Shown here: piece by piece, positions 1 to 5,479 of the stretch
How the letters are laid out: the number at the start of each line of letters is the position of its first letter
Position numbering within the stretch: the stretch's first letter is position 1
NCBI GenBank assembly: GCA_023437255.1
Contig: JAEZGR010000071.1
Span: forward strand, 1-5,479
Length of the DNA stretch: 5,479 nt
Direction: 5' to 3'
Source of the DNA: Pseudomonadota bacterium
GTDB taxonomy: Bacteria; Pseudomonadota; Gammaproteobacteria; Burkholderiales; Burkholderiaceae_B
Translations under genes and position numbers: made by a program
The notes under the pieces: model-generated
The model's database searches: none
What the model was told of the DNA's origin: nothing
The model's input: only the letters and a program-made list of their open reading frames with translations

Positions 1-1616
1 GTCATGTTGCGGCCCCGGTAGCGGGGCGGCCCGAGATTCACGACGAAGCCCTGCAGGGCCATCCAGACCAGCCCATAGCCCAACCCTGCCAGCGCCCGCG
101 CCGCGGTCAGCGTCCACAGGGAAGCGGCCAGGGCGCAGGCGAGATTCCCGACAATGGCCACACCCAGACCCATGGCCGCAGGCAACAGCCAGCCGCGCCG
201 GTCAATGAGCCGGCCCGCCAGCAGGGCCATGGCCAGCCCAGCCGCCATCTCGGCCGCAGTGGGCACGGCCACCAACAATGCTATCGCCGCGTCGCTCGCC
301 CCGGCGTCGACCAGACTGCGTGCATACAGCGGCAGAAAGCCCAGCGGCAGTGCCATGGCAAACAGGAAGGCGAACATGACCGGGCGCGCCACCATGCCCA
401 GCCGCGAGGGATCGTCGGCCGGGGCGCCGGCCTCGGTCGGATCGGACCCGCCGCCCGCGCCCACCTCCCGCATCCGGGCGCTGAAGGCACGGTCCATGAG
501 CACCTGCAGCATGAGCATCAGCTCAATCGCGGCAACCATGGCCACCACGGCAATGGTCGCGGCGTCGAGCGCCCGCGAGCGTACGGCTGCGTTCATGGCG
601 GAGGTATCGGGAATGAGCCGCAGCCAGGCCATGGGCGGGTCGACCGGCGCAAGCTCGAGCGGGAACTCGAGCACGTCTGCCCCTTGCGCCTGCACCGAGC
701 CGGCCTGGGCCAGCACGCGACCATTGGCATCGAGGAACTGCATGCCGCCCAGCAGCGGGAAGGCGCCCAGCGCCCGCTCCAGCGGTTTCTCGACACCGCG
801 CATGCGTTGCGGAGGGATCCCGTAAGCCAGCACCTTTTCGAGGTCGCGCTCCAGGCCTTCGCCGATCAGTCGCGCATTCTGCTGAATGACGCCGTGCCAC
901 AGGCTGCGGAAATCCTGCACGGTGTGTAAGGTGTACACCGCCTGGGCAGCCAGCATGATCACCAGGGGAACGGCCATGCGCAACCACCCCGCCACCGCGA
1001 TGTGCTGCACCGGCAGCCGGCGCATGACCAGTGCCATGGCCAGTGCGGCCACAACGGTGGTGAGCGCCAGGTATCTCAGGTTGGCCCAGACGGTCTCGGC
1101 CTCGACGGGGCTTTCGGCACGCGCATGAATGATCAGCGCGCCCTTGCGCCCATTGCCCGGCTCCGCCAGCGGCAGCGCGAGCAGCAGGCCCTCGGCGGTG
1201 GCCTCGCGTGCACGGTTCTCTGCATGGCGCAGGTCGCGCAAGAGGCGGTTGACGGGAAGCTCGGGACCGACCGAGGCCAGCACGGTGCCGTCGTCGAGAA
1301 CAAAAGCGGCGGCAAGCAGATCGGGAATTTCGTTCTGCAGTCGCTCGAAGGCCAGCGACAGGCCGAAATACTGAGTGAGCGGCTTGCCCAGCTGCAGGCC
1401 CGCCTGTACCTGCCCCGCCGTCCGCCCTGCAATCAGGGCCAACCGGTCGGCCGTGCTGTCATTGCCCAGCCTCATCAAGGCGGCCAGACTCAGCGCCCCG
1501 ATCAGCAACTGACCCAGCAATAGCACTGCAACGCAGGCCAGCACCACATTGCGCACTGCGCGCTGCCGGCGCCCGGCAACCGTGCCGCTTGAACCCGCAG
1601 AAGTGGCTGGTTGCAT
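1..1616 (-). CDS. Membrane protein fusing two extracytoplasmic sensor-like domains to an MFS transporter (partial, C-terminus beyond window)
   Basis: The frame is open for 538 codons from ATG at 1616 to the window edge; an in-frame TGA lies upstream at 1643-1641. Residues 22-50 are a first TM helix, about 51-178 an extracytoplasmic region, 181-200 and 210-229 two more helices, 230-345 a second extracytoplasmic region and 350-375 a fourth helix. A Gly/Asp/Pro-rich linker (about 376-408) follows. From about 410 the sequence is a typical MFS N-terminal half: helices at about 411-436 and 441-467, motif A (GRLIDRRG, 468-475) in the loop, helix 476-498, then a helix with the ARALAGLGYG signature (506-515), and the basic RYRGR loop before MFS helix 5. 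Eight MFS helices are therefore expected outside the window. Ordinary MFS proteins start directly at helix 1, so the roughly 400-residue N-terminal extension is unusual. The substrate cannot be told. The ribosome-binding site is weak: AGGA about 13 bases before the ATG. The gene is divergent from the sensor phosphatase at 1704. The MFS identity is secure; the sensory role of the front part is inferred from topology and from a Cache-like pattern (LDDG, LDANG turns). Confidence 0.85.
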   Translation of the reverse strand, partial: MQPATSAGSSGTVAGRRQRAVRNVVLACVAVLLLGQLLIGALSLAALMRLGNDSTADRLALIAGRTAGQVQAGLQLGKPLTQYFGLSLAFERLQNEIPDLLAAAFVLDDGTVLASVGPELPVNRLLRDLRHAENRAREATAEGLLLALPLAEPGNGRKGALIIHARAESPVEAETVWANLRYLALTTVVAALAMALVMRRLPVQHIAVAGWLRMAVPLVIMLAAQAVYTLHTVQDFRSLWHGVIQQNARLIGEGLERDLEKVLAYGIPPQRMRGVEKPLERALGAFPLLGGMQFLDANGRVLAQAGSVQAQGADVLEFPLELAPVDPPMAWLRLIPDTSAMNAAVRSRALDAATIAVVAMVAAIELMLMLQVLMDRAFSARMREVGAGGGSDPTEAGAPADDPSRLGMVARPVMFAFLFAMALPLGFLPLYARSLVDAGASDAAIALLVAVPTAAEMAAGLAMALLAGRLIDRRGWLLPAAMGLGVAIVGNLACALAASLWTLTAARALAGLGYGLVWMALQGFVVNLGPPRYRGRNM

Positions 1617-1703
1617 GTCGAGGGTTATTTCCTGGAGTCTTCAAGTACCCCTAATGGTAAATTAAACTGAATCCATTCAACATAATGTTACTTCCATGCC
1701 GGT
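1617..1703. promoter_or_regulatory. Divergent intergenic control region
   Basis: This 87-base gap separates the divergent starts at 1616 (minus) and 1704 (plus) and must hold the promoters for both sides unless they lie in coding sequence. The part from about 1640 to 1690 is clearly AT-rich against the GC-rich surroundings. CATAAT at 1681-1686 differs from the consensus -10 box by one base on the plus strand. TTTAAT (reverse complement of 1661-1666) is a similar candidate for the minus strand. Neither has a convincing -35 box at 16-18 bases, so activator dependence or a non-sigma-70 promoter is possible. Exact promoter positions are guesses. Confidence 0.5.
1668..1689. promoter_or_regulatory. 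Two abutting small palindromes, possible operator
   Basis: TGAATCCATTCA (1668-1679) has perfect 5-base arms around CC. AACATAATGTT (1679-1689) has perfect 5-base arms around one A. They share base 1679, and the second overlaps the CATAAT -10 candidate of the plus-strand operon. The placement suits a repressor or dual regulator acting on both divergent genes, but arms this short in AT-rich DNA can arise by chance. Confidence 0.25.
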
Positions 1704-3728
1704 ATGCGTCTGACATCGCTCCACAGCAAGATCTTCCTGCTGGTGGGCCTCTCCCTGCTGCTCAGCGCCGCCTTGGTCATGTTTCTCACGCAGCGCGGTG
1801 TCACCCGCACCGTGGTTGCCATGGAAGAGCACTCCGTGCACAACGTGCTGAACCTGCTGGTGCAGGACAGCGAGGCACGCTGGGGCAGTTTCCTCCAAGA
1901 CAAGATTGCCACCGTGCGCAGCAACCGCACGCGGCTCATGCAGCGGGGCGAAACCATCGTGTCGGTACTCAACGCCTTCCAGCGCCAGGTACGGCGCGGT
2001 GAACTCACCGACGCGCGCGCCCGCGATCTCGCCGTGGAATGGCTTTCTGGTATTGGCAGCGGCACGAGCGGCAACGTCTGGGTGTTTGACGGCAGCCCGG
2101 CGGTGATCGTCGCCGGCAACGTCCTCGAACGCAGCGCCTCGGTGGCAAAAATTCTCGATTACAAAGGCCGCCCCCTGGCATCATCGCTGTACGAAGAGCT
2201 GCGTACGGGCAACCACGGCTTTGCCATCTACCGCGTGCCCGACCCGATCGCCGGCGGCACCCGTCTGCGCTACGCCTATGTTTCTTATCTGCCGGAATGG
2301 GACTGGATGCTGCTGGTCAGCGACGACGCCGAAGACGTGGTGGAGCAAATCTCCCGGCGCCGCTCTGAAACGGAAAAGGGCATCGCCGACGTTCTGAAGG
2401 GCCTGCGCCTGGCCGAATCCGGCTTCGTCTTCATCATCGGCGCAGACGGCCGCCTCATCGCGCCTCCGCCCTACACACACATCTACCTGCTGGGGGCGGT
2501 CGACGCCGCCAGCGGCAAGACCCTGCAGGGCCTGTTGCATGAGCTGCCGCCGGCCGCCACCATCCATCAGCAGCGTTTCGACCCTCTGAGCGACGAAGAC
2601 ACCTGGCGCATCGATTCCACTCACTTCAAGCCGTTGGGCTGGACGATCGTGGCCGCGGTACCAGAGCGTGACTTCACGCGTGCTGCCGCCGATCTGCGCA
2701 ACCAGCTGGGCATGGTGCTGATGGTGGTGCTGGCGTTGGGGCTGATCGTCGCGGGCTGGCTGTCGTTGCGCCTCACCCGTCCTTTGCATCAGCTCAGCGA
2801 GTTCGCACGGGCGCTGCCTGAACAGGACCTGAGCGGCGGCCAGCGCCTGCTGCCCGCCTACATTGCCGAGCTGCCGGAACGCCGGCCCGACGAGGTGGGC
2901 CGGCTGGCCGCCGCGTTTACCTACATGGACGCCCAGCTGCGCGAGAAGGTGGCGCGCCTCCTCGAAGAAACCTCGAGCCGCGAACGCCTCGAAAGCGAAC
3001 TGAACATCGCCCAGCAGATCCAGCAGGGCCTGCTGCCGCCCTCACAGCGGGCGGCCGAGCTGCGCGCACGCATCGATCTCGACGCCACCATGGTGCCGGC
3101 CAAGGAGGTCGGCGGCGATCTGTACGAACACTTCATCCTGCCCGACGGGCGCCTGCTCTTTGCCATCGGCGACGTCTCCGACAAGGGCATGCCAGCGGCA
3201 CTGTTCATGGCCGGCACCTGCACGCTGATCCGCGCGCTCAGCGAAACCGAAACCGATCCGGCGGTGATCATGGCGCGCATCAACACCCTGCTCGCCGCCC
3301 AGAACCCCAACCTGATGTTTGTCACGCTCATCGTGGGCGTGCTCGACCTCGAAAGCGGCAGGCTGAACTGGGCCAACGCCGGGCATTCCGCGCTGTGCGT
3401 CGTGTCGCCGCAGGGCGAGCTGCGGCTGCTCGACGGCCGCTCGGGCCCCGCCTGCGGGGTGCAGGAAGACCTGCCCTACCGCGGCCACGAGACCCGCCTC
3501 GAACCGGGAGAAGTCTTGCTGGGTTACACCGACGGCGTGACCGAGGCCGTCGGCCCGGACGGCCGGCAGTTCGGGGAACACCGCCTGTACGCCACGCTGG
3601 CACGCCTTGGGCACGCCGATGCCGCCACCACGCTCAATGCCGTGCTGAGCGACGTGCGCGCCTTCGTGCAGGACACCCCTCAATCCGACGACATCACCCT
3701 GATCGCCATAAGAGCCCTGCCGACATGA
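1704..3728 (+). CDS. Cache-HAMP sensor protein phosphatase, SpoIIE/RsbU-type PP2C
   Basis: This 674-residue inner-membrane receptor is predicted to remove phosphate from a Ser/Thr-phosphorylated regulator, usually a STAS-domain anti-sigma antagonist, in response to a periplasmic signal. A TM helix at about 10-28 leads into a periplasmic region (about 33-331) that reads as two Cache-like modules: the first around 120-215 (NVWVFDG, then YLPEWDWMLLVSDD), the second around 235-322 (ESGFVFIIGADGR, then LGWTIVAAVPERD). TM2 is at about 335-356. HAMP follows (about 352-415, with P360 and DEVGRLAAAF), then a helical linker with the RsbU-like stretch ELNIAQQIQQGLLPP (432-446). The PP2C domain covers about 455-672. 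Its acidic metal-site motifs are all present: GGDLYE (D472), IGDVSDKG (D490), GYTDGVTE (D610) and SDDIT (D662/D663), with NAGH at 558-561, so it should be active. ATG 1704 is the first possible start, since a TAA lies in frame at 1683. No clear Shine-Dalgarno sequence precedes it. Its stop overlaps the next gene by four bases. The ligand and the dephosphorylated partner are unknown. Confidence 0.93.
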   Translation: MRLTSLHSKIFLLVGLSLLLSAALVMFLTQRGVTRTVVAMEEHSVHNVLNLLVQDSEARWGSFLQDKIATVRSNRTRLMQRGETIVSVLNAFQRQVRRGELTDARARDLAVEWLSGIGSGTSGNVWVFDGSPAVIVAGNVLERSASVAKILDYKGRPLASSLYEELRTGNHGFAIYRVPDPIAGGTRLRYAYVSYLPEWDWMLLVSDDAEDVVEQISRRRSETEKGIADVLKGLRLAESGFVFIIGADGRLIAPPPYTHIYLLGAVDAASGKTLQGLLHELPPAATIHQQRFDPLSDEDTWRIDSTHFKPLGWTIVAAVPERDFTRAAADLRNQLGMVLMVVLALGLIVAGWLSLRLTRPLHQLSEFARALPEQDLSGGQRLLPAYIAELPERRPDEVGRLAAAFTYMDAQLREKVARLLEETSSRERLESELNIAQQIQQGLLPPSQRAAELRARIDLDATMVPAKEVGGDLYEHFILPDGRLLFAIGDVSDKGMPAALFMAGTCTLIRALSETETDPAVIMARINTLLAAQNPNLMFVTLIVGVLDLESGRLNWANAGHSALCVVSPQGELRLLDGRSGPACGVQEDLPYRGHETRLEPGEVLLGYTDGVTEAVGPDGRQFGEHRLYATLARLGHADAATTLNAVLSDVRAFVQDTPQSDDITLIAIRALPT

Positions 3729-4855
3729 TTCAGCGCTTCCTTCTTGCCCTGGCAGTCACCCTGGCGCTGTGTGCCCCCGCAGCCGCCACTCCCTGGCCCA
3801 CTTCACCCGTCGCGCCCACGCACGGCGGAAAGTGGCGCATTGCGTATGTCGAGAGCGGAGATTACGCGGAATACCCCCTGACGCTGGGAGAGATCATCGA
3901 CGGGCTCGAGCTGCTGGGCTGGCTGCAGATGACCTCGCCCCGCCCCGATGGTCTGAGCGGGCCGGAGCTGTGGATCTGGCTCTCCAAGAACGTGCACAGC
4001 GACTGGTTGGAATTCGTGCCCGACGCCATCTTCCGGCCGGGCAACTTCGACGCCGAGCAGCGCGAGCCCATGCGCCAGGCCATTTCACGCCGCCTGAAGG
4101 AAGAAGGCGATATCGACCTGATCATCGCCATGGGCACCTGGGCCGGCCAGGATCTGCGCCAGTTGGGGCCTCCCGTGCCCACAATCGTGGGCTCGGTCAG
4201 CGATGCCCTGGGCTCGGGCATTGCAGACTCATTGGAAGACAGCGGCCGCGACAACCTGCATGCGCGGATCGAACCGGAACGCTATCAGCGCCAGCTGCGC
4301 CTGTTCCACGAGATCGTGGGGTTCGAGACCCTGGGGCTCGTCTATGAAGACTCCGAAGCCGGGCGCACCTACGGTGCCGTCAAAGCCGCCGAGCAGGTGG
4401 CCGCCGAACTCAATTTCCGCCTGGAACACTGCCACGCGCCCTCTTCCAGCATTCCTCAGGAACGCGCCATCAAGAATGCGCTGGAATGCTATGCCAATCT
4501 GGCCCGCCGACACGTCGACGCCGTGTACGTCACCTCGCATCAGGGCGTCACGCCGCGTTCGGTGCGTCAGGTGGCCGACATCCTTGGCCAGGCCCGCATT
4601 CCCAGCTTCGCCCAGGCGGGCTCGCGCGAGGTCGAGGCCGGTCTGCTCATGAGCATCGCCCAGGCCGATCTTTCCCATGTGGGGCTGTTCCACGCCGAGA
4701 CCATCGCACGCGTGCTGAACGGCGCGCTGCCCCGCGAACTCAGCCAGTTGTGGGTCGACCCGCCCAAAATTGCGCTGAATCTGTCCACGGCCCGGCGCAT
4801 CGGTTTCGACCCGCCCGTCGATATTCTGCTGGCCGCCGACGAAGTCTACGAATAA
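3725..4855 (+). CDS. Periplasmic substrate-binding protein, ABC_sub_bind type, without transporter
   Basis: The 376-residue product has an N-terminal Sec signal peptide (MIQR, hydrophobic core about 5-18, AAA just before T22). Cys16 is preceded by Leu at -1, so it is not a proper lipobox, and a soluble periplasmic protein is expected. The mature part has two alternating alpha/beta lobes: KWRIAYVESGDY (36-47) opens lobe one, DIDLIIAMGTWAGQD (129-143) is a ligand-pocket-like loop, ETLGLVYEDSEAGRTY (201-216) opens lobe two, then VDAVYVTSHQG (264-274), PSFAQAGS (293-300), GLLMSIAQA (306-314) and the C-terminal PPKIALNLSTARRIGFDPP (346-364) ending in AADEVYE. This order matches the ABC transporter substrate-binding family Pfam PF04392. 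Cys236 and Cys255 could form a disulfide. Start 3725 is chosen because it gives the signal peptide and overlaps the upstream stop as ATGA, implying translational coupling with the phosphatase; AAGAG lies 10 bases upstream. The frame stays open back to 3395, but that extension is a shadow of the phosphatase gene. No permease or ATPase gene is adjacent. A role as ligand-presenting partner of the phosphatase is inferred from context. Confidence 0.88.
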   Translation: MIQRFLLALAVTLALCAPAAATPWPTSPVAPTHGGKWRIAYVESGDYAEYPLTLGEIIDGLELLGWLQMTSPRPDGLSGPELWIWLSKNVHSDWLEFVPDAIFRPGNFDAEQREPMRQAISRRLKEEGDIDLIIAMGTWAGQDLRQLGPPVPTIVGSVSDALGSGIADSLEDSGRDNLHARIEPERYQRQLRLFHEIVGFETLGLVYEDSEAGRTYGAVKAAEQVAAELNFRLEHCHAPSSSIPQERAIKNALECYANLARRHVDAVYVTSHQGVTPRSVRQVADILGQARIPSFAQAGSREVEAGLLMSIAQADLSHVGLFHAETIARVLNGALPRELSQLWVDPPKIALNLSTARRIGFDPPVDILLAADEVYE

Positions 4856-4881
4856 GCACCGGGCCCGCAGGCGTCCGGCAA

Positions 4882-4913
4882 GGGTCGGCAGCCGGTATCA
4901 GCCGGCGCGACCC
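4882..4913. terminator. Stem-loop between convergent genes, possible bidirectional terminator
   Basis: GGGTCG (4882-4887) pairs with CGACCC (4908-4913), and inside it GCCGG (4891-4895) pairs with CCGGC (4902-4906) around a six-base loop, with a 3/1 internal bulge. The structure lies 26 bases after the stop of the binding-protein gene and includes the stop and last codons of the convergent minus-strand gene. No T-tract follows on either strand (only a short TTGC on the minus side), so it is not a classic intrinsic terminator. It could still slow polymerase or protect 3' ends. Confidence 0.4.
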
Positions 4914-5479
4914 ACCCACCCGCCATCGAGTCGCAAGCGGTGACGCCGGGCAACGTGAGCGAGCCGCGCGGCCGCATCAACGCCGGGCGCCGACCGCCAG
5001 CTGTCGAGCAGCCGGTCGGCCGCACAGCGCCGGGTCTCGAGCACATGGAAGGCGTAATCCAGCAGCGGCCGCTCTTCGCTGCCGAGCCCCTCGGCGGCCA
5101 CGGTCAGCACTTCGCCGCACAGGGCCGCGACCTCGTCGTCATCCATGGCGTGGCGCAGCGCCCGTTCGCGCAGCCGCCCCAGCCGCTGCCAACCCCAGCC
5201 GGACACCAGCCGCTCGGCCTCGTCCAGACGCTGCATCAGCCCCCATTGCAAAGCAATCGGGCTCATCACCATGCTGCGGGCCACGGCCGCGCCGGCCTCT
5301 TCCAGCAGCGCGGTATCCGGAAAGCCCGCGCCGGGGCAACGACCCTCGATATACACTTCGGCCCCGTGCGCCTCGAACAGTGCTTCCAGCCCGTCGCGGC
5401 GACGCCAGGCCGCCATGAGTTCCGGCAGCGCCGGCAGCGTCTGCCATTGGTAGCGCAGCCGCGCGTCCATGAACTGGGC
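4898..5479 (-). CDS. C-terminal part of a probable glutamate-cysteine ligase-like (GCS2) protein, 5' end beyond window
   Basis: The frame is open from the right window edge to the TGA at 4900-4898, giving 193 visible residues. ATG at 5470 exists, but the frame continues upstream (AQF before Met), so the true start probably lies outside. I recognise it only by pattern. An AW...LEALF...AEVYIEGRCPGAG stretch (visible residues 24-52) resembles the strand with the ExR pair in plant-type glutamate-cysteine ligases. SPIALQWGLM followed by a helix (73-94) resembles their LPALWVGLLYD segment. GEVLTVAAEGL, then LLDYAFHVLETRRCAADRLLDSW (122-161, given in pieces here), resembles the C-terminal helices ending in a TPAExLL-type motif. 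If right, the whole enzyme would be about 430-460 residues and would join glutamate and cysteine in the cytoplasm as the first step of glutathione-type thiol synthesis. Key ATP-binding residues would be outside the window. It is convergent with the binding-protein gene and shows no sign of being part of that sensing operon. Otherwise treat it as a conserved hypothetical protein. Confidence 0.5.
   Translation of the reverse strand, partial: AQFMDARLRYQWQTLPALPELMAAWRRRDGLEALFEAHGAEVYIEGRCPGAGFPDTALLEEAGAAVARSMVMSPIALQWGLMQRLDEAERLVSGWGWQRLGRLRERALRHAMDDDEVAALCGEVLTVAAEGLGSEERPLLDYAFHVLETRRCAADRLLDSWRSAPGVDAAARLAHVARRHRLRLDGGWVGRAG

Noticed and set aside
154..825. Plus-strand 223-codon open frame rich in Ser, Ala, Met and Arg
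   Set aside because: It is antisense to the MFS-fusion gene, has low-complexity composition and no domain, and is the expected shadow of GC-rich coding DNA.
523..987. Minus-strand 154-codon frame overlapping the MFS fusion in another frame
   Set aside because: Same strand but out of frame with the 538-codon reading frame; Arg/Gly/Ala-rich without hydrophobic segments.
1002..1523. Plus-strand 173-codon open frame rich in Gln and Arg
   Set aside because: It lies opposite the sensor part of the MFS fusion, whose frame encodes recognisable helices; the composition here is that of a frame shadow.
2181..2789. Minus-strand 202-codon frame opposite the phosphatase gene
   Set aside because: Gln/Arg/His-rich antisense shadow of a gene with clear Cache and HAMP domains.
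3395..3724. Upstream extension of the binding-protein frame (110 extra codons)
   Set aside because: Arg/Pro/Gly-rich sequence lying entirely within the PP2C domain of the upstream gene; the Met at 3725 begins a good signal peptide and overlaps the stop as ATGA.
3766..3775. Possible lipobox at Cys16 of the binding protein
   Set aside because: The residue before the Cys is Leu, not Gly, Ala or Ser, and a better signal peptidase I site (AAA before Thr22) follows.
4486..5418. Plus-strand 310-codon frame crossing both the binding-protein gene and the GCS2-like gene
   Set aside because: Almost only Arg, Ala, Pro, Gly and Ser; it overlaps two genes with recognisable folds.

Overview
The window is GC-rich, densely coded bacterial DNA. 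Codon use and protein families (Cache/HAMP/PP2C sensors, ABC_sub_bind proteins) fit a Gram-negative proteobacterium, and my best guess is a betaproteobacterium of the Azoarcus/Thauera type. The taxon is an inference from style, not from a marker gene. I see four protein genes and no RNA gene, insertion sequence, CRISPR array or phage element. No gene-free stretch exceeds 300 bases.

Layout. Positions 1-1616 (minus strand) hold one continuous reading frame that starts at 1616 and runs off the left edge after 538 codons. It encodes a membrane protein with two extracytoplasmic sensor-like domains, each between transmembrane helices, followed by the first four helices of a major facilitator superfamily (MFS) transporter. 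Positions 1617-1703 are a short AT-rich divergent promoter region with two abutting small palindromes. Positions 1704-3728 (plus) encode a membrane-bound sensor phosphatase: TM, double Cache-like periplasmic region, TM, HAMP, coiled linker, SpoIIE/RsbU-type PP2C domain. Its stop overlaps the start of the next gene (ATGA). Positions 3725-4855 (plus) encode a secreted periplasmic substrate-binding protein of the ABC_sub_bind type with no transporter subunits beside it. A stem-loop lies between the convergent gene ends near 4882-4913. Positions 4898-5479 (minus) hold the C-terminal part of a gene whose pattern resembles plant-type (GCS2) glutamate-cysteine ligases; this call is tentative.

How it may work together (inference). 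The phosphatase and the binding protein look like a translationally coupled sensing pair, in which the binding protein would present a periplasmic ligand to the Cache domains of the phosphatase. The divergent sensor-MFS fusion shares the control region and could be the transporter or response arm for the same ligand. The expected partners of a SpoIIE-type phosphatase (STAS antagonist, anti-sigma kinase) are not in the window, so the output of the signal is unknown.
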